Shown here: positions 1 to 9,620 of the stretch, in pieces
Position numbering within the stretch: position 1 is the first letter of the stretch
How the letters are laid out: each line of letters begins with the position of its first letter
Assembly: GCF_030272615.1 (NCBI RefSeq)
Contig: NW_026729188.1
Span: 62,001-126,000 of the forward strand
Length of the DNA: 64,000 nucleotides
DNA from: Cryptomeria japonica
Taxonomy: Eukaryota; Streptophyta; Pinopsida; Cupressales; Cupressaceae
Direction of reading: 5' to 3'
The notes under the pieces: generated by a model
Told to the model about the DNA's origin: nothing
Database searches by the model: none
What the model saw: the letters and a program-made list of their open reading frames with translations, nothing else
Translations under genes and position numbers: made by a program

Positions 1-506
1 AGGTCTAAAATATCGATCTTTGGCTTCCACATAGGACCAACACATTATTTATAGTGTCTCCTGTCATTACTTCTCTGAGAAAGTGGATTACCTTATACTT
101 TATATTCAAATCGCCTTGGACTTCTTATATCTCCGTCATCAATTAATTCACTATCTTTCTTGCAGATTTTATAATTAAATCAACAGTGGTCTTCCAAATC
201 TATCATGCGGCCAACAACCACCAATTCTCCACCAGTCTAAGCTAACCACATGCCGCACATTCCTCCTTCTCTATATCTATTTATTGTAATATCCATGCTA
301 TTTCTTCTTCTCCACACGCCTAGGGAGATAAATTCAAAATTTTCTTCTTTGATCATGTACCACGCCTATTCACAAATTTTACACAAGGACCTAATTCACT
401 TCAACATTAAACTTCCATTTCCACTGCAAATATTTATATACCATAATTTAGCTACAACTCACTCATAGGATCAAAACCATTGCATGCTCTAATACCAAGT
501 TAATAA

Positions 507-791
507 TGTTGGAGACAACACAAATAATACCAGATCACAAATTGTTTTTAGAAATAAAAGATATTAATTTATTTTGAATTTTTAAGGATAACTAGTAATG
601 TGTTGTTCCACATTAGGCTTTTTAAAGGCTTGTATTTCTCATATATAAGCACCTACCAGATCGTAACTTCGCAACTAACCCGCTAACTTGCAATTATTTA
701 TTTATTCTAAAACCTTACTAAAAAATAACTATTCATTAAGTACTCTAGCAGAAGTAAGCAATATTTAAGAATCATTTTCTTAAGTCCAACA
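507..791 (-). mobile_element. LTR-like repeat A (old LTR retroelement remnant, Copia-like ends)
   Basis: A 285-bp segment bounded by the inverted ends TGTTGGA (507-513) and TCCAACA (785-791), the usual ends of plant Copia-type LTRs. Just outside the lower end, 486-498 read on the minus strand gives TTGGTATTAGAGC, close to the plant initiator-Met-tRNA primer binding site TGGTATCAGAGC. This orients the element on the minus strand, with its interior toward lower coordinates. The bases flanking the two ends do not match, so this is not a simple solo LTR. It is an old, non-functional fossil. A diverged relative lies at 10335-10560. Confidence 0.6.
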
Positions 792-3618
792 GAGACTACA
801 AGTGCGAAATTTGTAGTTTCACTTAAATCATCTTCACTCTTATTTTTTACTATGAGTTTGCACAATCCTTTCCCTCCTACCAAGTTTGTAGGTTTAATAT
901 CAATGTTAAATAATCTTGTACTTTGACGATCAATGTACTCCTTTCATTGAACCTAATCTCCTATTTAGTAAGAATAATTTTCACTATTCCATCAAGAGCA
1001 TACACAATTAAATATAATTTTAATATTTAAAATTGAGACTGATTAATCACCTTTACAGGAAAAAAGGTGTGTTTTCAACCAAATATACTATTTATAATGG
1101 CTTTTTGAAGAAGTTCTCTTGAATCTATTCCCCCATCATTTTTCTAAAGAATTATGATCGGCATGATGTGGTCAGATGCGTGGTGCTTTAAAACAATAAA
1201 TTTGAATACCATGATGGACTAAAATAGGGGTATTGGCCATGTTACTTTTAAGGCCGTCAAATTCTTTTTTACATGGATAGATCTACTTGAATATGTCATA
1301 TCCCTTTTAAAACCTGTTTATAATTTTTAGGTCATTCTTTAACTTCATAAAACTTCAAAGGGTGAATTAATTATAGTATCATCAAAAAGGTGACAAGATT
1401 ATTATAGGGAGATTTTCGTTACAAGAGCATCATCAAAAAGAGCTATTAAGAAATTATAGTAGCTACCTACAAAAATCACTATGAAACCCTCCATTTCAAG
1501 CACCCAATAAATAGGAGAGTCTGTGTATAAAACCATAAAATTATAGATGGGAAACCATGAGATAAACCACCCAAAGTGTGATGCCCAAAATCCAAAGCCA
1601 AAATTCCAATATGATTTAAGAGGCTATAAATATCATATTCCTTCCACCTATAATAAGCTCATCATGATCTACTCCCCCACATGGGTGCTTCACTGTCTCC
1701 AATCAAAAATAATTGATTATGCGCTAGAAGCAATCATAAGCTGGTCAAGCGTAACTCACTCTTACAAGGCTATTGTGCATATTAGATGAATTTACATTTC
1801 TATTTTGGGAAGCCCGTATTCTAGAGGTCGTAACTTCTGATACAAAAATTTGATTGAGATATTCTTTTTAAAATGATAGAGCTTTGAGGGATATGTGTCT
1901 CGTTCATAAGAGAGCTAAGGAAAAGCCATCTAGAATTATTTTTAAGTCAAAATATTAAATCTATTGACCAAAATTGAGATTCTATGTTCTCTAACTCAAT
2001 TTTGTTTTTTGTATTATTAGCATTAGGATGCAAGTTCAAGACACGTTTCCTAAAAAACTTCCACATTTCAAACACCTTGTAAGATAAAAGGTACTACAAT
2101 CACTATTGACTAATTTTGCTAGGAAAAAATATTCCTTTAGACTAATGTCACCTTCTAAAATTCTCTACGCTCACTACACTTCGCGGCGCATTTGTAACAT
2201 TTTGAGAAGAGTCAACTTTCTCAACCATCACCCTCTCATGCTCGACTGCCTAATAAAATGGTATTGAACATCAAAGTTCTCAATACTCACATGAAAAATT
2301 GAGATATTTGTTGGATGTATGCCATAACCTCTTCAACATCGATCTATAACAGCTCCTTAACTCAGTCCCGCATATGTGCAAAGTTAAATTTTATATTATA
2401 CTTCTAAACTTACATTACATTAAGTGAGCCAAAAATGAGATTTCAAAACATGTGAGATGGAAAGTTCTAGATTACCAAAGAAAAATTTCTTAAATAAAAA
2501 CCTAAATGAAAAATGGAAATATCAATTTAAATAAAGAACTTGGTACCAGACGATGGATCTCCTTGCCCAAGATGTTATTGTGATGTATCAAAAACTTTAA
2601 AGGGCTTGCCTAGTTTTTATCCCACATACAAAATAGGAGATAAGAACAAATAAAGTAGCAAAGCAAGGGAGACCAAATCATACAAAAATTAAAATTAACT
2701 AACTCAAATGATTAAAATAATGAAATAGAAATGAGAAGGTAGAGAAGAGATAATACCTTCGTGAGGCTGAATAACCCCGAATAAAACCTACAATCAGGAA
2801 GAGATGAAATGTTGGGGCCCCTTAAGAGATCACAATGAATGGTTGAGCCCCTACTTTAGTTTCTCAACCTCCAAAGGAAGAGATGAAGATTAAAAAAGAT
2901 GTGTCGTTTTATCCTCTGTGTTTCTAGGAGGTCGAATAATTCATAAAATCCCTAAATTCCACTCCCATGTCCACGGGGAGTCACAAACTAGTGTGTATAT
3001 GTGTGGTCGAAAAGTTAGTGAAATCCCAAGGTGTCGAGTACAAGATAGGATTTAACGCTGATGGATAAAATTACATGAGAAGAATGAGAACTAATCTGTA
3101 AAACTAACAAGACCAAATTCACCTCAACTCTTTGGAGAAGCCAAGGCGACCAAGTAGGTTGTAGAGCGTTGCAACAACCTTCAAGAGAGTGTTATAAACG
3201 ATAGCATATTCGCAAGAAGATTAAAATGCTCAAGATTGTTGCAGTGTGATTTTGATATGAAACATTTAGGGGATGACAAATATATCTTTGACATGGAAAT
3301 CAATATAGATTGAGTTCAAGATTAATTTTTCTTAGTTATGGTATGCATGTGGAGGCTATTTTGTAGTGGTTATATGTGCATGAGTGCAATTTGGTGATTA
3401 TTCCTTTTCCTGTCGATCATAAGTAGTCTTTGAATCAATGTCCTAGGTTAGATAATGATTTTCATATATTTAATATTTACCTCTCTAACATTTTTGTAAT
3501 GACATACATTGGAAAATGGACACCCATGGGATCTTGGTAGGAATTATTTAGTTATTATTATTTTTTTTATTGGTAAATTATTTGGTTATTATTATTCTCT
3601 AGGATACTTTAGATATTG
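792..3618. other. AT-rich intergenic spacer, nothing assigned
   Basis: No reading frame here resembles a known protein; the longest are under 90 codons. Small structural items are a perfect 10-bp inverted repeat CAAAATTGAG / CTCAATTTTG (1969-1978 and 1995-2004, 16-nt loop), a GGGGCCCC palindrome at 2814-2821, and a 21-bp imperfect direct repeat (3542-3562 and 3576-3596). The stretch is probably decayed transposon DNA but I cannot name a family. The same stretch follows LTR A in every unit. Confidence 0.5.
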
Positions 3619-3630
3619 TTAAGACCATAC
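3619..3630. repeat. SINE target-site duplication, left copy
   Basis: TTAAGACCATAC directly beside the A-rich tail of the SINE. It matches 10 of 12 bases with the right copy at 3883-3894; the mismatches suggest the insertion is far older than the tandem amplification. Confidence 0.7.
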
Positions 3631-3882
3631 CTTTTTTTTATAAAAACAAGTCAGGAATACATAAACGTTGGCATGTTTTCCTTTGTATAGCATATTACAA
3701 CGATTTGAGTAAGCATACACCTAAACCACAAGTCGCCTTCGGCTAAGCAGCCACGTACACTGGGATCCAGTCCATAAGGGATTGAACCTGTTGCGAAGGC
3801 GGCTCCGGGGATTTCAACCTTGGTGCATGGATTCTATATCACACACCATCGTCCTCACCAATTGAGCTACAACCCTTTGGCA
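3631..3882 (-). mobile_element. tRNA-derived SINE with target-site duplications
   Basis: Read on the minus strand, the element begins near 3882 with a tRNA-like head. The A box TAGCTCAATTGG is at 3869-3858, and 38 nt later a B-box-like GGTTGAAATCC is at 3819-3809 (one mismatch to GGTTCRANNCC). A second, perfect B box (GGTTCAATCCC) is at 3788-3778. The body is GC-richer than its surroundings and ends in an A-rich tail at 3645-3631. Outside both ends lie near-identical 12-mers, TTAAGACCATAC (3619-3630) and TTAAAACCATAT (3883-3894), as expected for target-site duplications. Together these show an insertion of about 250 bp by LINE-type target-primed integration. The family name is not known to me. 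Confidence 0.8.
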
Positions 3883-3894
3883 TTAAAACCATAT
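3883..3894. repeat. SINE target-site duplication, right copy
   Basis: TTAAAACCATAT directly beside the tRNA-like 5' head of the SINE, pairing with 3619-3630. Confidence 0.7.
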
Positions 3895-4410
3895 TGAATA
3901 GGGTAGGTTACATAAATGTGAATGTCGATGCTGGGAGTTATAGCCATTGTTTGTCATAAGATAAATTGGCATTTTTCTTATGAATCGTTTGGGAGATATA
4001 TTTGTGAGAGTGGAGCATCTTGTCACAATGGTGGGTGGCTCAGTCGCTTCCATCTTGATGATGGTGTGATGGTATTAAAGAGTGGTGACTATTGGGGTTA
4101 TCTGTTCAGATTACGGGAATTGTTTGTCATCTTTTAAATGATTTAGATTAACTTCCACCTCCTGAAGATAGCATAGAGATTTAAGGCCTTCCCTTTCAAG
4201 TATACATAAAAGAAAAGAAATCTAATCTTAGATAAAAGGAGAATTATTATTGTCAGCTAAATTAATCGGCTGTCCAGAACATAAGGCTCCTGTGTTATCT
4301 TCCAAATAACTTAAATCGGCTTTAAAGAAAAAAGACATTGTCAATAAAAAGTTAAATATTCAAAACGTAGACTGCTTGGTCATTTTTCTAAATAATTTAA
4401 ATTCACTTAC

Positions 4411-4570
4411 CACTTCGTGAGCCAGATCCAGATGTTCGTGATTGAGACCTAGGAACGAAGGCAAAGGCACGGCCAGTACCATAGCCATCTCACTAGCCAG
4501 CATCTCCTGAGCCCACACAAGTTCCGGTTCCAGGGCCAGCAGCGACTTCGTTGCTTACCCAGTTTCTGTT
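4411..4570 (-). pseudogene. Possible exon relic of a glycine-rich protein gene
   Basis: This patch is clearly GC-richer than its AT-rich surroundings. One minus-strand frame reads as a run rich in Gly, Ser, Thr and Arg (for example AAGPGTGTCVGSGDAG and then DGYGTGRAF), interrupted by two adjacent stops between those stretches. It ends at a good splice-donor-like GTAAGTGA (minus strand, from 4410 downward). The composition and the donor suggest a broken exon of a glycine-rich protein. Another minus-strand frame is open for about 45 codons but resembles nothing I know. The patch sits about 500 bp upstream of the ACO ATG, facing away from it. It could instead be chance composition. Confidence 0.3.
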
Positions 4571-4807
4571 GATCCGATTGGTTAATCAGTCCTATCACCC
4601 GCTGTAGTATTCAATTATTCAAAAACCTATTGTCATCTTCAAAACGAGTTAAATTGACTTTATAATTAAAAAAATACAAGCAGATCATCAAAAATCCAAG
4701 AATAAACAGTTTCTTTGGAAAAGCTAAATACTCTCCTAATCTCTGTTTCGCTCGCAGTTGTTAAGATACACGTTTAATTCATTTCACGTTTATATGCAAG
4801 ACTTATC

Positions 4808-4887
4808 CGCAGACCAGGCCGATAACGATAAGTCGTCTATCATATTCATTGAATCTGCGGCATCGCAGACCACGTAGGTCGTCTATC
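4808..4887 (+). promoter_or_regulatory. Duplicated motif block in the ACO upstream region
   Basis: CGCAGACCA occurs at 4808-4816 and 4864-4872, each followed by GTCGTCTATC at 4832-4841 and 4878-4887. The paired motifs lie 24 bp apart in the first copy and 14 bp apart in the second. Between them are two GATA cores (GATAACGATAAG, 4821-4832) and an ACGT core (4873-4876). The block is 50-130 bp upstream of the TATA box, a normal place for plant enhancer elements. That it binds a regulator is inference. Confidence 0.45.
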
Positions 4888-4937
4888 GTGTTCGTGTTAA
4901 TTGCTTAGCTCAGTCACATTCCTTCCTGATGTGCATC

Positions 4938-4946
4938 TATATAAAG
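4938..4946 (+). promoter_or_regulatory. TATA box of the ACO gene, unit 1
   Basis: TATATAAAG lies 113 bp upstream of the ATG at 5051, which puts transcription start near 4970 and the leader at roughly 80 nt. There is no ATG between the box and 5051. A CCAAT box in inverted orientation (ATTGG) lies farther upstream, near 4577. Confidence 0.75.
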
Positions 4947-5050
4947 AGCTGCGCGCACCACAGCATTGCATAAAAGTAGTAACCAGTAACCAGCAGCCCG
5001 TTTCTTCTACTCCTTTTCAAGAGAACTTGTAGTGCAAATTTATAAGGAAA

Positions 5051-6245
5051 ATGGGCGTTCCAGTGATTGACATGAAAAACATAGACGGAGGAGACAGAGA
5101 GGTGATCATGGCTGAAATAGCCAAGGCCTGCGAGAGTACTGGTTTCTTTCAGGTGAAAAACACAACTGATCATATTTTCTCATGTGCAAAACTTACTAAT
5201 TATAGAGAAAACAGAGTTGAAGTGATTTCGTTTTGTGTTTGCAGCTTTTGAACCATGGCATAGAGCATGAACTCATGGACCGTGTAAAGAAAGTTTGCTC
5301 GGAGCATTACAAGCTTAACAGAGAGCAGAGCTTCAATGCCTCTTTGCCTGTAAGGTTGTTGAGCAACGCTCTTGACAGCGATAACGCTGATAAGATCGAG
5401 AACGTTGATTGGGAAGATGTTATTCAAATACATGAGATGCAGGAGACCAATTCATGGCCTTCCCAACCCAGTGATTTCAAGTACAACAACTCAACTATTT
5501 TGTGCACAATTCAAACGTTTCTATAAATATAGAATAGAAAAAATTAATATGAGCATGATCTATATACAAGCGTTTCTGGTTTCTGGATATCGAAAAACAA
5601 AATACTAAGACATTATATTGCATTTTTCTCAGGGAAACTATCCAGGAGTTTCGAAACAAGATATTTTCATTGACAGAAAAGCTGTTGGAAGTAATAAGTT
5701 TGAATCTGGGGCTAGAGAAAGAGTACCTGAAAGAGGCATTTGCGGGAGGAGAGAAGCCCTTCTTCGGCACCAAAGTGAGCCATTATCCTCCTTGCCCTAG
5801 ACCGGACCTCATCAAGGGCATCCGTGCACACACAGATGCAGGTGGCCTCATTCTCTTATACCAAGACGATCAAGTGTCCGGTTTGCAGGTCCTCAATGAT
5901 GGCACTTGGGTTGACGTGCAACCCATTCCATACGCAATAGTTGTTGACATTGGGGACCAGTTGGAAGCCATCACTAACGGCAAATACACCAGCGCATGGC
6001 ATCGCATTCTACCCACTAAGAATGGCAACCGTTTCTCAGTGGCATCGTTTTATAATCCCTCATATAATGCCAAGGTCTATCCCGCATCTCAACTTACTGC
6101 TCAGACCGGTGATGAATTATCGGTTTATCCAGAGTATCCAGAGTATCTGTTTGGAGACTACATGCAGGTTTACAGCCACCAGAAATATGAAGCCAAAGAG
6201 CCACGATTCGAAGCTATGAGGATTGTGAATGTAGAATGCCAATAG
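5051..6245 (+). CDS. ACO: ACC oxidase (1-aminocyclopropane-1-carboxylate oxidase), three exons, unit 1
   Basis: Converts ACC to ethylene using Fe(II), ascorbate, O2 and bicarbonate in the cytosol, the last step of ethylene synthesis. Exons are 5051-5152, 5245-5480 and 5633-6245. Intron 1 (92 bp, phase 0) and intron 2 (152 bp, phase 2) both follow GT-AG. Splicing gives 316 residues, the normal ACO length. The start is the first ATG after the TATA box, in good context (AAAATGGG). The N-terminal dioxygenase domain covers about residues 3-100 and the Fe/2OG-type core about 155-255. Iron ligands are H179, D181 and H236, and R246/S248 form the R-x-S motif. ACO-specific residues are also present: K160, R177, K297, E299, E302, R304 (petunia K158, R175, K292, E294, E297, R299). 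This set separates it from other 2OG oxygenases. Oddities: only two introns where many angiosperm ACOs have three, and a PEY duplication at residues 279-284. No canonical AATAAA is seen in the first 200 bp after the stop. Confidence 0.95.
6126..6143 (+). repeat. 9-bp in-frame tandem duplication in ACO exon 3
   Basis: TATCCAGAG is repeated back to back (6126-6134, 6135-6143), giving the peptide VYPEYPEYLF where ACO relatives usually have a single YP(E/K)(Y/F) before the FxDYM segment. The frame is kept. The duplication is present in all five gene copies, so it predates the array. Confidence 0.8.
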
Positions 6246-7958
6246 AATAGAGCTCTATTTACCTCCTCCTCTCCTATTTCTGTTTCTGTGGCTACTGTCT
6301 TCCATCCATTTTGATATTCCTCGTAATGTATTCCATCCATTTAAGGAATCTTTTCATCCATATATATGAATTTTTATCTATATATATCAAAGTGTTGTTT
6401 TATATAATTATAAAAGTGTTTCTTATAAAAAGATTCGTATATTGAGTTGTAGTTTGAACTCTTATATTTATCGATGTTTTTCTCTCACATAGAATTATCA
6501 TAGCTAAGAACTGTGTTAGAACATTAAAATGGAAAGCATTCGTAATAATAATAGAATAGTTAACTCGTATAATCGAACATAAAAGTAATATTATAGGTTT
6601 CCAATCATGATGCTTTGTTTATATATCGAAAATTGAAATACGACTCGCAAATGCAGCCTCTCAGTATATTTCAAAGTTGAATATGACTGAAGAATGCAAC
6701 CTCCCGTTATGTTTTAAATGCAGATATAACTAGCACATATATTCTAAACAAGACATCATTGCCATTAAACGTAACATAACAAAATATGCAAAGATAATTT
6801 CACACTAGACATAAGAAATTGAAATGAAACTATTAATTTCTCTACATTCTCAAAAGTTCAAGACCTTCTATTTTTCATGGCCACTTCAATACCTTCTATC
6901 ATACTCGAGCACTACACTTTTAAGGGAAATATATCTCTTTCTTCCACAATTGCCCACCTACCCTTTATTTTGGGTTTATAAGTGCTTTGGAAACAAAACA
7001 CAATTAATTCTCTAGTGAACAACACAAGAAACTATTCCATTACAAGCATTCTAGGATAGGAATTTTATAATCAAATACTAACTCTTCTTCTAACTTCAAC
7101 AAGCATACAGTTGTCGTGAAATTTGGTCAAACAGCTGACATTGTTTGGCTGTAGGCGAGCATTATTTACACCAATTTATGAAGCACATGATGAACAATGT
7201 CTGTACATGTCGACTCTCAAATAAAAATGTCTCCTCTTCTACTATTCAGTGGTTTGTACAATCACTACACTAACATGCAAGAACATCTACTATTAAGTAA
7301 AGATTCTAAATAAGCACGAACATATTTAGTGAGTCAAGTCTATCTTAATCATCAAAATCCATCATCCACGTATAGAGTAATACCAAAACTTAAGGGATAT
7401 ATTCTCTTGATCATACCTATGGATATAATTATGCCTTAATTTCCAACTTGGATAGTTTCTATTCCTTGTGAATTCCACAACAAAAACTAATTGGTGTACG
7501 ACTTGATTCTTTATCCTATCTAGTGATCCAATAATATCTTATATAATATAAAATTATTCTAAACATGCCCACGAGAGATAATAATAGATTCGAAGTTTGA
7601 TCCATCGAATCCATCAGACAATCCTTGAGTTTCTAAGCACAATCACGCATGCCTATTTTCGGTAGCATCTCCCTTACCAATACCGCCATCAACCGATTTT
7701 CCTATATAAATATTCATATCTGTGTATCATTCCACAAAGCAAAGGCGCAATAATTGATGGATTGATTACCTTGGTTGGTTCAGTGTACTTCATACATGTC
7801 GGCACCCTATTTAGTCATGTCTCAATTGTGGCCTATTCTATGTAGGAGTGTATATTTTTCCCTTGTCGTCTCATTATTGATAAACCTTTCGATAGATTTA
7901 CTATTTTGCATTCTGTCATGTCCTTCATAACGCACCTCAACCTTTCTCTTCTCCAGTT
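6246..7958. other. AT-rich 3' flank of ACO and spacer
   Basis: This contains the ACO 3' UTR (end not definable from sequence) and then AT-rich DNA with no convincing gene. A degenerate tandem repeat of about 44 bp lies at 6635-6750 (annotated separately). Short open frames here have no family resemblance. Confidence 0.5.
6635..6750. repeat. Degenerate 44-bp tandem repeat, about 2.6 copies
   Basis: Copies begin at 6635 (GAAATACGACTCGCAAATGC), 6679 (GAATATGACTGAAGAATGC) and about 6722 (AGATATAACTAGCACA). Shared landmarks are the CAAATGCAGCCTC / GAATGCAACCTC core and a TTTCAAAGTT / TTTTAAATGC end. The copies are clearly diverged, so this is old. Confidence 0.5.
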
Positions 7959-8421
7959 GGGGGCCCCCTTCTGCTCCGCTTTGTTTTCGTTCGTTTTTCT
8001 TTTCTTTCCTTGTCTGTGTTGTTGTCTTTTTTTTGTCTTGTGTTTTGGAGTCCCGAAACTCCGAGGTCCTGAACTTCTCCTTCGGATCTTCGGACTCCCA
8101 GGCTTCCTCCGTGTCCTTGACTATTCTTTCCCTTTGTTTTCTTCGAAATTCCAGGATCTCGGAGTTCCGAGTTTGGAAGAGTTCTTCCATTTCTCGAAAC
8201 CTCGGAGTACGAGGTTCTCGGGTTTCGCTGTTTGTTTGTTTAGTGTTTGCATTATTTCGGACATCTGGGTTTTCAAGGTTATGGTGGCCTCTAGCTTCCC
8301 CACACCCCGAGATCTCGAAATCCTAGGTTTTCGTCCTTCTTCGTTGCTTAGGGATTTCATGATTTCGGGATCCCAGGAACCTCAGGAACTTAGTTTCCCA
8401 AGTTCCCAGTTCCTCGAACTC
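7959..8421. repeat. Pyrimidine-rich island with clustered short palindromes
   Basis: An island of C/T-rich, CpG-containing sequence inside AT-rich DNA. It holds several perfect short palindromes or hairpins: GGGGGCCCCC (7959-7968), CTCGGAGTTCCGAG (8158-8171), AACCTCG-gagta-CGAGGTT (8198-8216) and CGAGATCTCG (8308-8317). Degenerate variants of CCTCGGA, TTCGGGATCC and AGTTCC lie between them. Long frames are open on both strands, but this follows from the strand skew and lack of TA-rich stops; the translations are low-complexity. No known family recognised. Confidence 0.55.
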
Positions 8422-8590
8422 TAAAGTCATGTGTTTTGTTTGTTCATTGTGCGTCTTTGGTTGTCGTGCGTGTGCTTTCGTCTTGGTGTCACCGCGTGTT
8501 GTCTCTTCAAAAGTGTATCTCAAAAAACTGATCAAATGCCTTTGAGTATGTCAAAATAATTATGTGTTTCTTTATTCATTTGGAGAAATT

Positions 8591-8982
8591 TAATTTTAAT
8601 TTGGAAAAATCCAATAGCTCTCATTTCGATGTGATTGCGACAACCCAAATATCACCAAAGACCATATTTTCTCTCCCTCCCACTCCTCCCACCCACCCCT
8701 GCAATGGCGTCTACCTATTCCTAATGTCATCTTTTTGTTAATATCATTGACTATCTTTTGAATAATGGTTGTGAGATTCCTGTTATTTTTCCATTTTTCA
8801 CTATCGTTGACTATCTTGTGAACAATGGTTGTGAGATTCGTGTTGCTTGACCATGACCTTGTGGTTGTAATCGTATGTATGTAAATGTGTGATGATGCAT
8901 ATAATAAAATACCTTAATGCTACATACAATGTCTAATGAATGTGAATTGTTTAAATATTACCACGGTGAAAATGATGATAAC
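8591..8982. repeat. Diverged direct repeat, copy R1
   Basis: It aligns by eye with 9621-9905 in the same order: a TTTTAATTTG start, a TGTGATTG..ACCCCAA-like block, then ACTATCTT, ATGGTTGTGAGATT, CTTGA-CAT, CTGTGG-TGTAA and CATATAATAA. R1 also contains an internal duplication with a 60-bp period: the block from 8741 (ATATCATTGACTATCTT) recurs at 8801 (CTATCGTTGACTATCTT), each followed by ATGGTTGTGAGATTC. Probably two pieces of one old transposon family; I cannot name it. Confidence 0.5.
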
Positions 8983-9620
8983 AAATGGATGTAATAATCT
9001 CGACAATGACCTTTTACATGTAGAAAGAACCAAAAATAATTCAAAAGAACTATTGCAAATTCCATTGTGTTGTAGAGTCAAAACTTTACAATGCTATTTA
9101 GAAAAAATGACTTGAGATAAAACTCGAGAATCAAGGCAAACATAAATATATAAAAGCGCATAAAGCTCAATCGCCTATGGTATACTACATGACACGACCT
9201 ATTTTACTATTAGAATACCTTCAAGTATTATCTATTATAAGGAGAGGAAATTTGAGTAACACCAAGATATGTCAATTAATAGATGATTCTAGAAAAATAT
9301 TTATGGATTTCGATCTGGACCATGCAAAGATAATCAAACATCCTTTGACTACCTCTAAGTTCTCTTCTCTTATCTCGTAATAACACAAAGTCCCTAACTA
9401 CAAACTCTCTATTCTAATCTCTTCCATTAAACATTTATTTAAAATGTTCTTAATATTTTTAATCCTGTCTACCGCTATTTTCTTTATCTCTTCTTTCCTA
9501 GTCAAAGATGTGATCCCTTTTCCCTAATGATTATTCAAATTACTAATCTTTGATGACAGTTGCTATTCGTATTCCAACAAATTTCAATGGTATGTGAAGC
9601 TTACTACCGATCTCATAAGC

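Noticed and set aside
250-468. 72-codon plus-strand frame near the start of the unit.
   Set aside because: Low-complexity, no promoter or splice context and no family resemblance; its repetition in six units only reflects the array.
507-791. A solo LTR.
   Set aside because: The bases just outside the two ends differ, so there is no target-site duplication, and a primer-site-like sequence sits beside one end.
1547-1789. 80-codon plus-strand frame as a small gene.
   Set aside because: No recognisable domain, ordinary AT-rich spacer around it, and no second exon or TATA box fitting it.
3805-3882. A minus-strand tRNA gene.
   Set aside because: A and B boxes are there, but the A-rich tail, flanking duplications and extra body show a SINE head; I could not see a proper acceptor stem pairing.
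3922-4137. 71-codon plus-strand frame just after the SINE.
   Set aside because: Some Gly/Trp-rich coding look, but no known family and no gene structure around it; too little to call.
5495-5773. Minus-strand frame of 92 codons inside the ACO gene.
   Set aside because: Antisense shadow of intron 2 and exon 3.
5633-6245. A frame change between the two large ACO coding segments looked like a frameshift or broken gene.
   Set aside because: A phase-2 intron (5481-5632, GT-AG) joins them exactly: AA at 5479-5480 plus G at 5633 makes one Lys codon and the ACO family sequence continues without a break.
7822-8424. Long open frames on both strands (172 codons plus, 122 codons minus) as a possible gene.
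   Set aside because: They overlap each other in a pyrimidine-skewed island with few TA-containing stops; the translations are low-complexity (Phe/Leu/Cys-rich or Lys/Glu/Arg-rich) and resemble no family.
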